6,214 bases of DNA, taken from contig BEHW01000110.1 in the NCBI GenBank assembly GCA_002898675.1, forward strand, positions 1-6,214. The letters run 5' to 3'. Positions 1 through 5,457 of this stretch are shown in pieces (within the stretch, counting starts at the first letter, position 1; each line of letters begins with the position of its first letter). A program made the translations under genes and the position numbers. Source of the stretch: a bacterium HR20. GTDB lineage: Bacteria > Bacteroidota > Ignavibacteria > Kapaibacteriales > NICIL-2. The notes below the pieces were generated by a model. The model had not been told where the DNA came from and did not search any database. It saw only the letters and a list, made by a program, of their open reading frames with translations.

Positions 1-254
1 CTCCAATACTACGGCGCAAGGTTTTCATCGCAGGTATTCCGTCATCAGTGCTACAGTGGGAGATACACGGACGCGTGCTTGTGATGGAAGGCCTACTTGG
101 ATTTGCAGACATTGTCTGACATGATCCTTCGCCGCAGAATGTACCTTCCACCGGTTGGTGTCAAAAATCGTTTGCTGGCGGGCACGCGCCAATACGTACT
201 TTCCCGTAATTTCCGTTGCGAAGTACTATCTTCGCTCATCACAGGTAGTTATCC

Positions 255-262
255 TACTTTTG
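255..262 (+). promoter_or_regulatory. possible -7 promoter element (TAnnTTTG)
   Basis: TACTTTTG fits the Bacteroidota -7 consensus TAnnTTTG. It ends only 12 bases before the ATG at 275 and touches the Shine-Dalgarno sequence. A transcript from it would have a leader of roughly 6-8 bases and lose that ribosome site. It is therefore either a leaderless-type promoter or a coincidence. No TTTG or TTG element is seen at the usual upstream distance. Confidence 0.2.
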
Positions 263-267
263 GGAGG
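262..267 (+). promoter_or_regulatory. Shine-Dalgarno site that fixes the MazG-like start
   Basis: GGGAGG lies seven bases before the ATG at 275. It decides between this start and an upstream in-frame one at 155, which has no such site and would add 40 residues with no family resemblance. Confidence 0.7.
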
Positions 268-274
268 TGGCAGT

Positions 275-625
275 ATGGTAACCGGCACTCTGTCGTTCGA
301 TGCCTTGCTCGTAGCATGCCGAGAGCTTCTTCCGCGCCTGCAATCGCGCTTTGCGGCATATCAGGCGGAAAATTTCCCCGAGCGTGTGCCAGAATTTTTC
401 TGTCTCGAACTCTGTGGTGAGGCAGGTGAATTAGCCAATCTCGAAAAAAAGCGCTGGAAAGGGATCGAGATCCCTGTTGACAAGCTTGCCGACGAGGCTG
501 CCGACGTCCTCATCGCACTGGTCAACTACGCCAATGCGTGCAATATTGACCTTGCGTCTGCAGTGACAGCAAAACTTGGCACTATCGAAAAGGCACGGCA
601 GGAATCACAAGGGCGGAGCCTCTAA
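275..625 (+). CDS. MazG-like nucleotide pyrophosphohydrolase
   Basis: Predicted small all-alpha NTP pyrophosphohydrolase of 116 residues, hydrolysing (d)NTPs to the monophosphate and pyrophosphate in the cytoplasm; family members remove non-canonical nucleotides or adjust dNTP pools. The sequence shows the metal-binding pattern of the MazG/dUTPase-2 superfamily: ExxE at Glu49-Glu52 (in LCGEAGELANLEKKRWKG) and ExxD at Glu74-Asp77 (in LADEAADVLIAL), 21 residues apart. The length suits single-domain MazG-like or dCTP-pyrophosphatase-like proteins rather than the two-domain MazG of about 260 residues. The ATG start has GGGAGG at ideal spacing. The gene stands alone; its right neighbour converges on it from the other strand across a terminator. 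Substrate preference cannot be read from the sequence, and no partner toxin gene is present. Confidence 0.85.
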   Translation: MVTGTLSFDALLVACRELLPRLQSRFAAYQAENFPERVPEFFCLELCGEAGELANLEKKRWKGIEIPVDKLADEAADVLIALVNYANACNIDLASAVTAKLGTIEKARQESQGRSL

Positions 626-660
626 AAACAATGCGGCGCTTGTGCAAACACACAAGCGCC
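622..660 (-). terminator. rho-independent terminator of the GT4-TPR gene
   Basis: A perfect 10-bp stem, GGCGCTTGTG (635-644) with CACAAGCGCC (651-660), encloses a six-base loop. Read on the - strand, the stem is followed after four bases by TGTTTTTAGA, a U-rich tract, so it fits termination of the leftward glycosyltransferase whose stop lies 28 bases upstream. On the + strand no T-run follows, so it would end the MazG-like transcript poorly, although the hairpin could still protect that 3' end. Confidence 0.8.
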
Positions 661-687
661 ACCGGTGTGTGTTACCATGAGAACGGA

Positions 688-2454
688 CTACACACTACTG
701 TCGAGCTGGAGCGTGCCCGCGTACTCTGGGCGCAGTCGAATCGCCCATTCGAGCATCGTTTGCGCTTTGACGACGTTCCCAATTCCCTTGAAGCACAGTG
801 CTGCTCCGTAGCAAGCGTCAGGATTGTTCGGGTTCAGCTCGAGTGCCTTCTCATAAAGCTGGCGAGCGTCGTCTGGGAATCCCAGATTGAGCAATGCTCG
901 CGCACTGTCGCAGAGTAGGCGATCGAGGGTGACCGTAAAGCTTTCCAGTGTAGCTCGATGCCAGTCACTCATGATCGCGGTAAGCTCGTTCAACGCCTCA
1001 TGCCACTGCTCCCGCGCTGCGAAGTACACCGAGCGGATATATCGGATGTCAGGATGACCCGGAGAAAACTCCTCAGCTTTGTCTATGTAGCGACGGCACA
1101 GGTCATATTCTTCCTCCAGCAAACAGAACGCTGCCATCCGCCCGAGCGCAAGCACCATGAATCTGGCGGGTAAATCCTTCCGCTCGAAGCAGCGGTGGTA
1201 ATACTCGATGGCGTCATCAATGGCGCCGTGTGCATGCGCATGCTCAGCACGCGCAAAGAGCACCATCGTATCGTCCTGGTCGCTGAGCACGTGTTGTGCC
1301 TGTTCAGCAGTAGTCGTCCCAAACCGCTGGTCGAGTCGCTCGAGCACCTTGAGCGTCGAACGATTCCACGTCCACTCCGTGCGGGCGCGAAGCGAGGCAG
1401 CAATTCCTTTTTGGCGGCATTCCTGCGGTTGCGCAACGCAGTACTGGAGCGTTTCGACAAGGACTCCGACATCCGGCTCAAGTAGGGAGACCTCGCCAGG
1501 GAATTGGCGCCCATCAACGACTGAACCAAGCGATCGCCGTTCAGCCGGCAGGAGCCAACCAACGGTTTCATCAGCGAAGTCGTCGGTGCCACCTCCTTCA
1601 GTGACGACCACTGGCAATCCACACGCCATCGCCTCGAGCGCCGGCATGCAAAACCCTTCTCCGCGGTAGGGTGCAACGAACACATCACACGCACGGTAGA
1701 GTTGCGCCATCTGCTCGTCGCTCAAGTCAGCATCGGTGTAGAGAATCTCCGGTGCATTCGGCGTTGCACGAACTTTGGCAATGAGTTCTTCGGCTGTTTG
1801 CCCGCGGTAGTACGTCCGCGTACCGCAGTCCTTGACAACTAAGCACACATCGTCTGCGGCGGTAAATGCACGAACGTATGCTTCGAGCAAAAGATCGAAC
1901 CCTTTACGGTACGTCGTGCCACCGACGTAGAGGAACTTGAACTGCTTCGTTGTCGGAAGTTCAGGAATCTCCCCTGCTGGGGTGAATATGCTCGGATCAA
2001 CGCCATTGGGGATGACCTGAACCTTCTCGGCGTGCACACCAGAGTCAATGAACACTCGGCGGCAGAACGTCGAAGGTGTCCAGACCTCATCGGCGCTGTT
2101 GAAGATGTCAACGAACTCCTGGGGCAACAAACTCATCTCCCACGGTTGCATGATGATCCACGTCGCGCCACGTGGGCGTTCTCCCGCTGGCGGCCATTGG
2201 TGGCGCACCCATACAACCGGCGCTGGAACCAGCTCTGGTTCCGCTATGCGGACATCTGCCTGCCTGAGCGGTTCGAGTTTGGGAGAGAGCATCTGCCCAA
2301 CTTCGGAAGCCGACGATGGGATCATCACCAGACGGATCACCCCCGAACGGAGAAGATTCCACCCGTGCTCTCGGTTGATCGTTGCTAGCGAGCTTGCGAG
2401 GTAGAGCGGCCCTTCCCACACCACGTTCAATTGATGCATCGTGCGATCGTCCAT
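688..2454 (-). CDS. GT4-family glycosyltransferase with C-terminal TPR repeats
   Basis: Predicted 588-residue retaining GT-B glycosyltransferase, using a nucleotide sugar to build envelope or exported polysaccharide on the cytoplasmic side; donor and acceptor are unknown. Residues 1 to about 375 form the GT domain: IPNGVD at 148-153, then YVGGTTYRKGFDLLLEAY at 176-193 with the likely phosphate-binding Lys184. The EX7E motif follows (Glu266 and Glu274 in EGFCMPALEAMACG), then a donor-loop segment VVVTEGGGTDDFAD. Residues from about 405 to 580 look like tetratricopeptide repeats, clearest in FPDDARQLYEKALELNPNNP and the next unit ending AIRLRPE; they probably bind a protein partner. The start at 2454 is chosen for its strong AAGGAGGA site; an in-frame upstream start at 2550 would add 32 residues inside the divergent intergenic region. 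No signal peptide or membrane segment is seen. The gene is monocistronic in this window. Confidence 0.85.
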   Translation of the reverse strand: MDDRTMHQLNVVWEGPLYLASSLATINREHGWNLLRSGVIRLVMIPSSASEVGQMLSPKLEPLRQADVRIAEPELVPAPVVWVRHQWPPAGERPRGATWIIMQPWEMSLLPQEFVDIFNSADEVWTPSTFCRRVFIDSGVHAEKVQVIPNGVDPSIFTPAGEIPELPTTKQFKFLYVGGTTYRKGFDLLLEAYVRAFTAADDVCLVVKDCGTRTYYRGQTAEELIAKVRATPNAPEILYTDADLSDEQMAQLYRACDVFVAPYRGEGFCMPALEAMACGLPVVVTEGGGTDDFADETVGWLLPAERRSLGSVVDGRQFPGEVSLLEPDVGVLVETLQYCVAQPQECRQKGIAASLRARTEWTWNRSTLKVLERLDQRFGTTTAEQAQHVLSDQDDTMVLFARAEHAHAHGAIDDAIEYYHRCFERKDLPARFMVLALGRMAAFCLLEEEYDLCRRYIDKAEEFSPGHPDIRYIRSVYFAAREQWHEALNELTAIMSDWHRATLESFTVTLDRLLCDSARALLNLGFPDDARQLYEKALELNPNNPDACYGAALCFKGIGNVVKAQTMLEWAIRLRPEYAGTLQLDSSV

Positions 2455-2535
2455 GACTGGCGTCCTCCTTGATGGACGCAATTGTTGAACATCTCTGCCT
2501 TGAGTTTCCGCAACAACAATGCCAACTGCGTGCCA
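2455..2535. other. divergent intergenic region between GT4-TPR and ldcA
   Basis: These 81 bases must carry the promoters of both flanking genes, but I find no clear -35/-10 pair or TAnnTTTG element on either strand. An inverted repeat, ATTGTTG (2481-2487) and CAACAAT (2514-2520), has centres 33 bp apart, about three helical turns. It could be a paired operator or chance. Confidence 0.45.
2463..2470 (-). promoter_or_regulatory. strong Shine-Dalgarno site of the GT4-TPR gene
   Basis: On the - strand AAGGAGGA precedes the ATG at 2454 by eight bases. It is the best ribosome site in the window and fixes the start codon against the longer in-frame alternative. Confidence 0.8.
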
Positions 2536-3492
2536 ATGCCGAACGCCCACTCCAAACCATGCAGAAAACCCTCCCGCCTCCGTCCCGGTGGAACCATCGC
2601 CGTTACTGCCCCTGCCTCACCGATCCGAGATCGCGAAAAGCTCGCCCGCGGGCTTACCTACCTGGAATCATGCGGGTACCGGCTCGTACTCGGTGAAAGT
2701 TTGCAGGCCGCTGATGGATACTTAGCCGGGTCCGACGCTGCGCGTGCCGATGAACTCAACCGCTTTTTTGCCGATCCAACGATCGAGGCAATCTTCTGTG
2801 CGCGCGGTGGCTACGGGACAATGCGACTGCTCGAGCTACTCGATTGGGACACTATCGCCCGCAATCCCAAAATCTTCGTGGGATTTTCAGACATCACTGC
2901 TCTGCAGTGGGCACTCTACGTGCGCGCTGGCATTCCAAGCATCAGCGGGCCAATGGTCGGTGTGGACTTTGCCGATCCGGCTCCCGAACAAATTTCCCTC
3001 TTTTGGTCGCTTCTGTCTGAGCCACTTCCCGAACGCACCCTCTGGCATGGCAAGCGAAACGATCAACTCTCGCCAGGCTGTGCCGAAGGTGTGCTCTTTG
3101 CCGGAACGTTGACCCTTGCCGCAGCACTCTGTGGGACTGCGTTTCGATCTTTCGCGGAGAGCGCATTTGTTCTCCTGCTCGAAGACATCGGCGAAGAGCC
3201 CTACCGCATTGATCGGATGCTCTGTCAACTTCTGCTCACCGACGTCCTCCCGCGTGCAGCAGGTCTCGCATTTGGCGCGTTCACCGAAGATACCACGCGA
3301 GCGACACCGACGCCGAAACGACCACTGGAGACAATCTTTGCCGAATACGTCGCGAAAGCAGGAAATCCTCCAGCGATCATGAACGTTCCCTACGGTCACA
3401 TTCGGGGGAAAATCAGCGTCCCTGTTGGTCTGCGCGTGCGGCTCGATGCAGATCGCCAACAGCTTCTCCTGCTGGAGTCGTTTGTCGAGTAA
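2536..3492 (+). CDS. ldcA: LD-carboxypeptidase (muramoyltetrapeptide carboxypeptidase, S66 family)
   Basis: Predicted cytoplasmic serine peptidase that removes the terminal D-Ala from the L-Lys/meso-DAP-D-Ala bond of murein tetrapeptides, so that recycled peptides can re-enter cell-wall synthesis. From the ATG at 2536 it has 318 residues, close to the family's usual 300-310. The N-terminal strand reads SRLRPGGTIAVTAPAS. The GG-Y-G segment (ARGGYGTMRLL) precedes the nucleophile elbow VGFSDITAL with Ser118. Glu216 lies in LLLEDIGEEPYRIDRML and His288 in PYGHIRGKISVPVG. These align with the Ser115-Glu217-His285 triad known from Pseudomonas LdcA, so the enzyme looks intact. The start is uncertain: ATG 2536 gives the best N-terminal length, but GTG 2530 and TTG 2482 are in frame and none has a clear ribosome site. 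The 3' end overlaps the Nudix gene by 80 bp. A MccF-like immunity role within S66 is less likely without a microcin locus. Confidence 0.88.
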   Translation: MPNAHSKPCRKPSRLRPGGTIAVTAPASPIRDREKLARGLTYLESCGYRLVLGESLQAADGYLAGSDAARADELNRFFADPTIEAIFCARGGYGTMRLLELLDWDTIARNPKIFVGFSDITALQWALYVRAGIPSISGPMVGVDFADPAPEQISLFWSLLSEPLPERTLWHGKRNDQLSPGCAEGVLFAGTLTLAAALCGTAFRSFAESAFVLLLEDIGEEPYRIDRMLCQLLLTDVLPRAAGLAFGAFTEDTTRATPTPKRPLETIFAEYVAKAGNPPAIMNVPYGHIRGKISVPVGLRVRLDADRQQLLLLESFVE

Positions 3493-4108
3493 GCCACTGC
3501 GAGTAAAGCTCCAGCAGCTCTGCCAGAATCATTGCGGTTGCACCCCAGAGCGGAACTGTCGGATGGATGCGCCAGTGCGGAACGATCATCCGTCCGTAGG
3601 GCAACTCCCACTCTTGTTCGACTGCGCTCCCGAGCAGGTCGTCCAACCGCACCCAGAATGCTTCCTCCACTTCCTGAGGATCAAGCGAAAGTTCAACGGG
3701 AGCAGTGCACCACATCACAACTGGCGTTATCGCGGAGTTCGATGGCGGCGTATAAAGCGGCGAGAGCCTGCCGAGCACCTCCACGCATTGAGCCGGCAGA
3801 CCAACTTCCTCGCTGAGTTCGCGGAGTGCTGCATCTGGAGGCGTTTCGCCGCGTTCAATCTTCCCGCCGGGGAAACTGAGCTGGCCGCGATGGTGCCGCA
3901 GCATCGCACTACGAAGCGTCAGGAGCACTGCAGGGCGATCCTGCTCCTGACGGAGAACGACAGCAACCGCACTCTGCCGTGCATCGGATGGTTGCGAGAA
4001 CGAGCGCCGCCGACCATCGGGATACCGCGGCATCATCGTCTCCTGTACCGCAGGGCCAGGGAGCGCCTGCGCAAGCGCGTGTCGGAAAAAGACAGCTGGA
4101 TCATCCAT
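3413..4108 (-). CDS. Nudix hydrolase, CoA pyrophosphatase type
   Basis: Predicted 231-residue Nudix enzyme of the CoA diphosphatase (NudL/UPF0035) subgroup, which cleaves CoA or its derivatives to 4'-phosphopantetheine and 3',5'-ADP. A complete Nudix box occupies residues 82-104 (GX5EX7REUXEEXGU, including RELSEEVGL), with metal ligands Glu97, Glu100 and Glu101. Immediately before it, from 62, LLTLRSAMLRHHRGQLSFPG is the CoA-pyrophosphatase signature, which is why I prefer this over a generic Nudix call. The start at 4108 overlaps the coaD stop by eight bases (ATGGATGA) and no separate ribosome site is visible, so translation is probably coupled to coaD. A longer in-frame start at 4198 would sit wholly inside coaD and is rejected. 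The C-terminal 26 codons overlap ldcA on the other strand; the tail from about residue 208 is Arg/Ala-rich and may be dispensable. Confidence 0.87.
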   Translation of the reverse strand: MDDPAVFFRHALAQALPGPAVQETMMPRYPDGRRRSFSQPSDARQSAVAVVLRQEQDRPAVLLTLRSAMLRHHRGQLSFPGGKIERGETPPDAALRELSEEVGLPAQCVEVLGRLSPLYTPPSNSAITPVVMWCTAPVELSLDPQEVEEAFWVRLDDLLGSAVEQEWELPYGRMIVPHWRIHPTVPLWGATAMILAELLELYSQWLTRQTTPAGEAVGDLHRAARADQQGR

Positions 4109-4595
4109 CGCGGTGCGATGCAAATTTCTGGCGGAGCGCTCGAGCAACCGGCGGCGGTACAAAGTCCTCCGAAACGATCCCAAAGCGCGCCAACTCACGC
4201 ACGATGCTGGAATTGAGGAACGTGTAGCGTTCGTGTGGCATCATGAAGATTGTCGTCACTGAGGGTTCGAGCTTCCGGTTCATCAGCGCCATTTGGAACT
4301 CGTACTCGAAATCCGAAACTGCACGCACTCCGCGAATGATTGCGGTAACGTTGTGCTGGCGAGCGTACTCGACCGTTAGCCCGTGGAAAAGCTCGACAGC
4401 AACGTTCGGAAGGTGCTCGAGCGACTGACGGGCAAGCTCCAGCCGTTCGTGTTCGCTTAGGAGCGGCACCTTCTGCGTGTTGACAGCAATGACGACCGTC
4501 ACACGGTCGAACATACCGGCAGCACGCTCGATCACGTCAACGTGGCCGTTGGTGATGGGATCGAACGAGCCAGGATAAATCGCGTGCGTTTTCAC
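4101..4595 (-). CDS. coaD: pantetheine-phosphate adenylyltransferase
   Basis: CoaD transfers AMP from ATP to 4'-phosphopantetheine, giving dephospho-CoA and pyrophosphate, the penultimate step of CoA synthesis in the cytoplasm. The 164 residues match the bacterial family (about 160). The nucleotidyltransferase motif AIYPGSFDPITNGHVDVIE has Ser10, Thr15 and His18. Lys42 is in place, IIRGVRAVSDFEYEFQMALMN carries Arg88 and Arg91, and the ATP-site helix reads YTFLNSSIVRELARFGI. The last has Asn where many homologues have Ser, probably harmless. The start is GTG: it puts YPGSFDP at the usual distance from the N-terminus, and no earlier start is needed. There is no clear Shine-Dalgarno site. It is first in a two-gene unit with the Nudix gene. 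The common neighbour rsmD is absent here. Confidence 0.96.
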   Translation of the reverse strand: MKTHAIYPGSFDPITNGHVDVIERAAGMFDRVTVVIAVNTQKVPLLSEHERLELARQSLEHLPNVAVELFHGLTVEYARQHNVTAIIRGVRAVSDFEYEFQMALMNRKLEPSVTTIFMMPHERYTFLNSSIVRELARFGIVSEDFVPPPVARALRQKFASHRDG

Positions 4596-4630
4596 TGCGT
4601 TGTGCCGATGGTCGAACTGCTACGTGCGCG

Positions 4631-4638
4631 CAAAGATA
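4631..4638 (-). promoter_or_regulatory. candidate -7 promoter element for coaD
   Basis: On the - strand TATCTTTG matches TAnnTTTG exactly, 35 bases before the GTG start of coaD, which would give a leader of about 30 bases. No good TTTG element is seen at the -33 position, though that element is the less conserved of the two in Bacteroidota. Confidence 0.4.
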
Positions 4639-4700
4639 GATGCGCATCACCATTGCCACTCCATGGCTGCAGACGCAAGTGTAGAATGCTCATCGCAGCG

Positions 4701-4708
4701 TAGTTTTG
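4701..4708 (+). promoter_or_regulatory. candidate -7 promoter element for the SDR gene
   Basis: TAGTTTTG matches TAnnTTTG exactly, 41 bases before the ATG at 4750, implying a leader of about 35 bases. The upstream -33 element is not recognisable. Confidence 0.4.
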
Positions 4709-4749
4709 AACTGTTGCGGCCATCAATCATTCACCACAGGTTGCCCGCT

Positions 4750-5457
4750 ATGAGCAGTGAAACCTCTAAACTCGCGATCGTCACCGGTGCCAGTCGTGGA
4801 ATAGGACGCGCAATTGCAGAGGCACTCATCGAGCAGGGATACCGTGTGCTCGCGGTTGCTCGATCGGCTGATCGCCTTGCCGAGCTGGAGCAACTGCACA
4901 ATACCGAGGAACGTCGCGTCCTAGCTGTTCCGGCTGACATCACCGATGATAGCACAGCTGAGCGCATCGTTTCGTCGGCGCTCGATTGGGCCGGCCGCAT
5001 TGATGTGCTCGTCAACAATGCCGGCATCGGCATCTTCAAACCCGCCATCGAACTGACTGCGGAAGAGTTCGACGCGATGTGGCGGCTCAACGTTCGTGCG
5101 CCGATGGTGCTCACTCGCGCCGTGCTCCCCCAGATGATCGCAGCACAGCATGGCGCAATTGTCAACATCGCTTCGCTTGCAGGGAAGAACAGCTTCCCCG
5201 GCGGAACAGGCTATGCTGCGACAAAGTGGGCACTCCGCGGATGGGCAAGCTCCCTTATGCTCGAAGTTCGACAGCACAATATCCGCGTCATTACAATTTG
5301 CCCTGGATCAGTGGATACAGGCTTTTCCTCGATCAACAAACGCGGCGACCACATCACGCAGCCAGAAGATGTCGCAGCAGCGGTGCTTTTTGCGCTCTCG
5401 GCACCGGAACGCACGATGGTCAGCGAGATTGACCTCCGCCCAACCCGGCCGTCGTAG
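4750..5457 (+). CDS. classical SDR-family NAD(P)-dependent oxidoreductase
   Basis: Predicted 235-residue short-chain dehydrogenase/reductase reducing a carbonyl or oxidising an alcohol; the substrate is unknown. A Rossmann start, VTGASRGIGRAIAEAL (residues 11-26), holds the TGxxxGxG motif. Arg38 after the second strand (AVARSADRL) favours NADP(H). Further motifs are ADI with Asp63, NNAG at 89-92, and the catalytic tetrad Asn114, Ser142, Tyr155 and Lys159 (IVNIASLAG; GYAATKWAL). PG at 185-186 is followed by VDTGF. The C-terminus SEIDLRPTRPS is typical of 3-oxoacyl-ACP-reductase-like SDRs, but nothing ties it to fatty acid synthesis here. I choose ATG 4750 because it gives the usual few residues before the first strand; an AGG nine bases upstream is a weak ribosome site. 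The in-frame extension back to 4600 crosses the promoter region and is rejected. Its 3' end overlaps the GT9 gene by 38 bp. Confidence 0.92.
   Translation: MSSETSKLAIVTGASRGIGRAIAEALIEQGYRVLAVARSADRLAELEQLHNTEERRVLAVPADITDDSTAERIVSSALDWAGRIDVLVNNAGIGIFKPAIELTAEEFDAMWRLNVRAPMVLTRAVLPQMIAAQHGAIVNIASLAGKNSFPGGTGYAATKWALRGWASSLMLEVRQHNIRVITICPGSVDTGFSSINKRGDHITQPEDVAAAVLFALSAPERTMVSEIDLRPTRPS

Larger units (their letters stand above)
1..274. other. left flank without a confident gene
   Basis: I cannot assign a gene here. On the + strand, one frame is open from the left edge (base 3) to a TGA at 117-119. Its 38 residues are rather protein-like (fragments such as KVFIAGIPSSVLQW and RVLVMEGLLGFADIV), so it may be the C-terminus of an upstream + strand gene, but I recognise no family. 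On the - strand an ATG at 28-26 opens a frame (MKTLRRSIG) that leaves the window after nine codons; this could equally be the start of a leftward gene. From 120 to 274 I see only the upstream region of the MazG-like gene. It contains an inverted repeat, GTACTT (196-201) and AAGTAC (221-226), whose role is unknown. No convincing terminator is visible. Confidence 0.4.
4596..4749. other. divergent intergenic region between coaD and the SDR gene
   Basis: These 154 bases hold candidate promoters for both genes, listed separately, one per strand. A further -10-like TAGAAT lies at 4682-4687 on the + strand, but the nearest TTG-type -35 (TTGCCA, 4653-4658) is 23 bases away, too far for a standard sigma-70 promoter. 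No small gene or stable hairpin is apparent. Confidence 0.5.

Noticed and set aside
155..274. 40-residue N-terminal extension of the MazG-like gene
   Set aside because: It has no ribosome site and no family resemblance, whereas the ATG at 275 has GGGAGG seven bases upstream.
275..660. Toxin-antitoxin system suggested by a MazG-like gene
   Set aside because: No MazE/MazF or other toxin gene is adjacent; single-domain MazG-like proteins are usually stand-alone house-cleaning enzymes.
2455..2550. Longer start of the GT4-TPR gene
   Set aside because: The extension would cover the divergent intergenic region; ATG 2454 has a strong AAGGAGGA at correct spacing.
2108..2560. Second - strand reading frame across the start of the GT4-TPR gene
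   Set aside because: It is a shadow frame with low-complexity composition and no recognisable motif, overlapping a gene with clear GT4 motifs.
4109..4198. Earlier in-frame start for the Nudix gene
   Set aside because: It lies entirely within the conserved end of coaD and gives an Arg-rich stretch unlike the family; the coupled ATGGATGA overlap is more natural.
3425..4216. 263-codon + strand frame opposite the Nudix gene
   Set aside because: It is antisense to a perfect Nudix box and to the start of coaD and shows no domain, so it is a by-product of codon composition.
4653..4687. Sigma-70 promoter TTGCCA with TAGAAT before the SDR gene
   Set aside because: The 23-base spacer is too long for a standard promoter; the TAGAAT alone is weak evidence.
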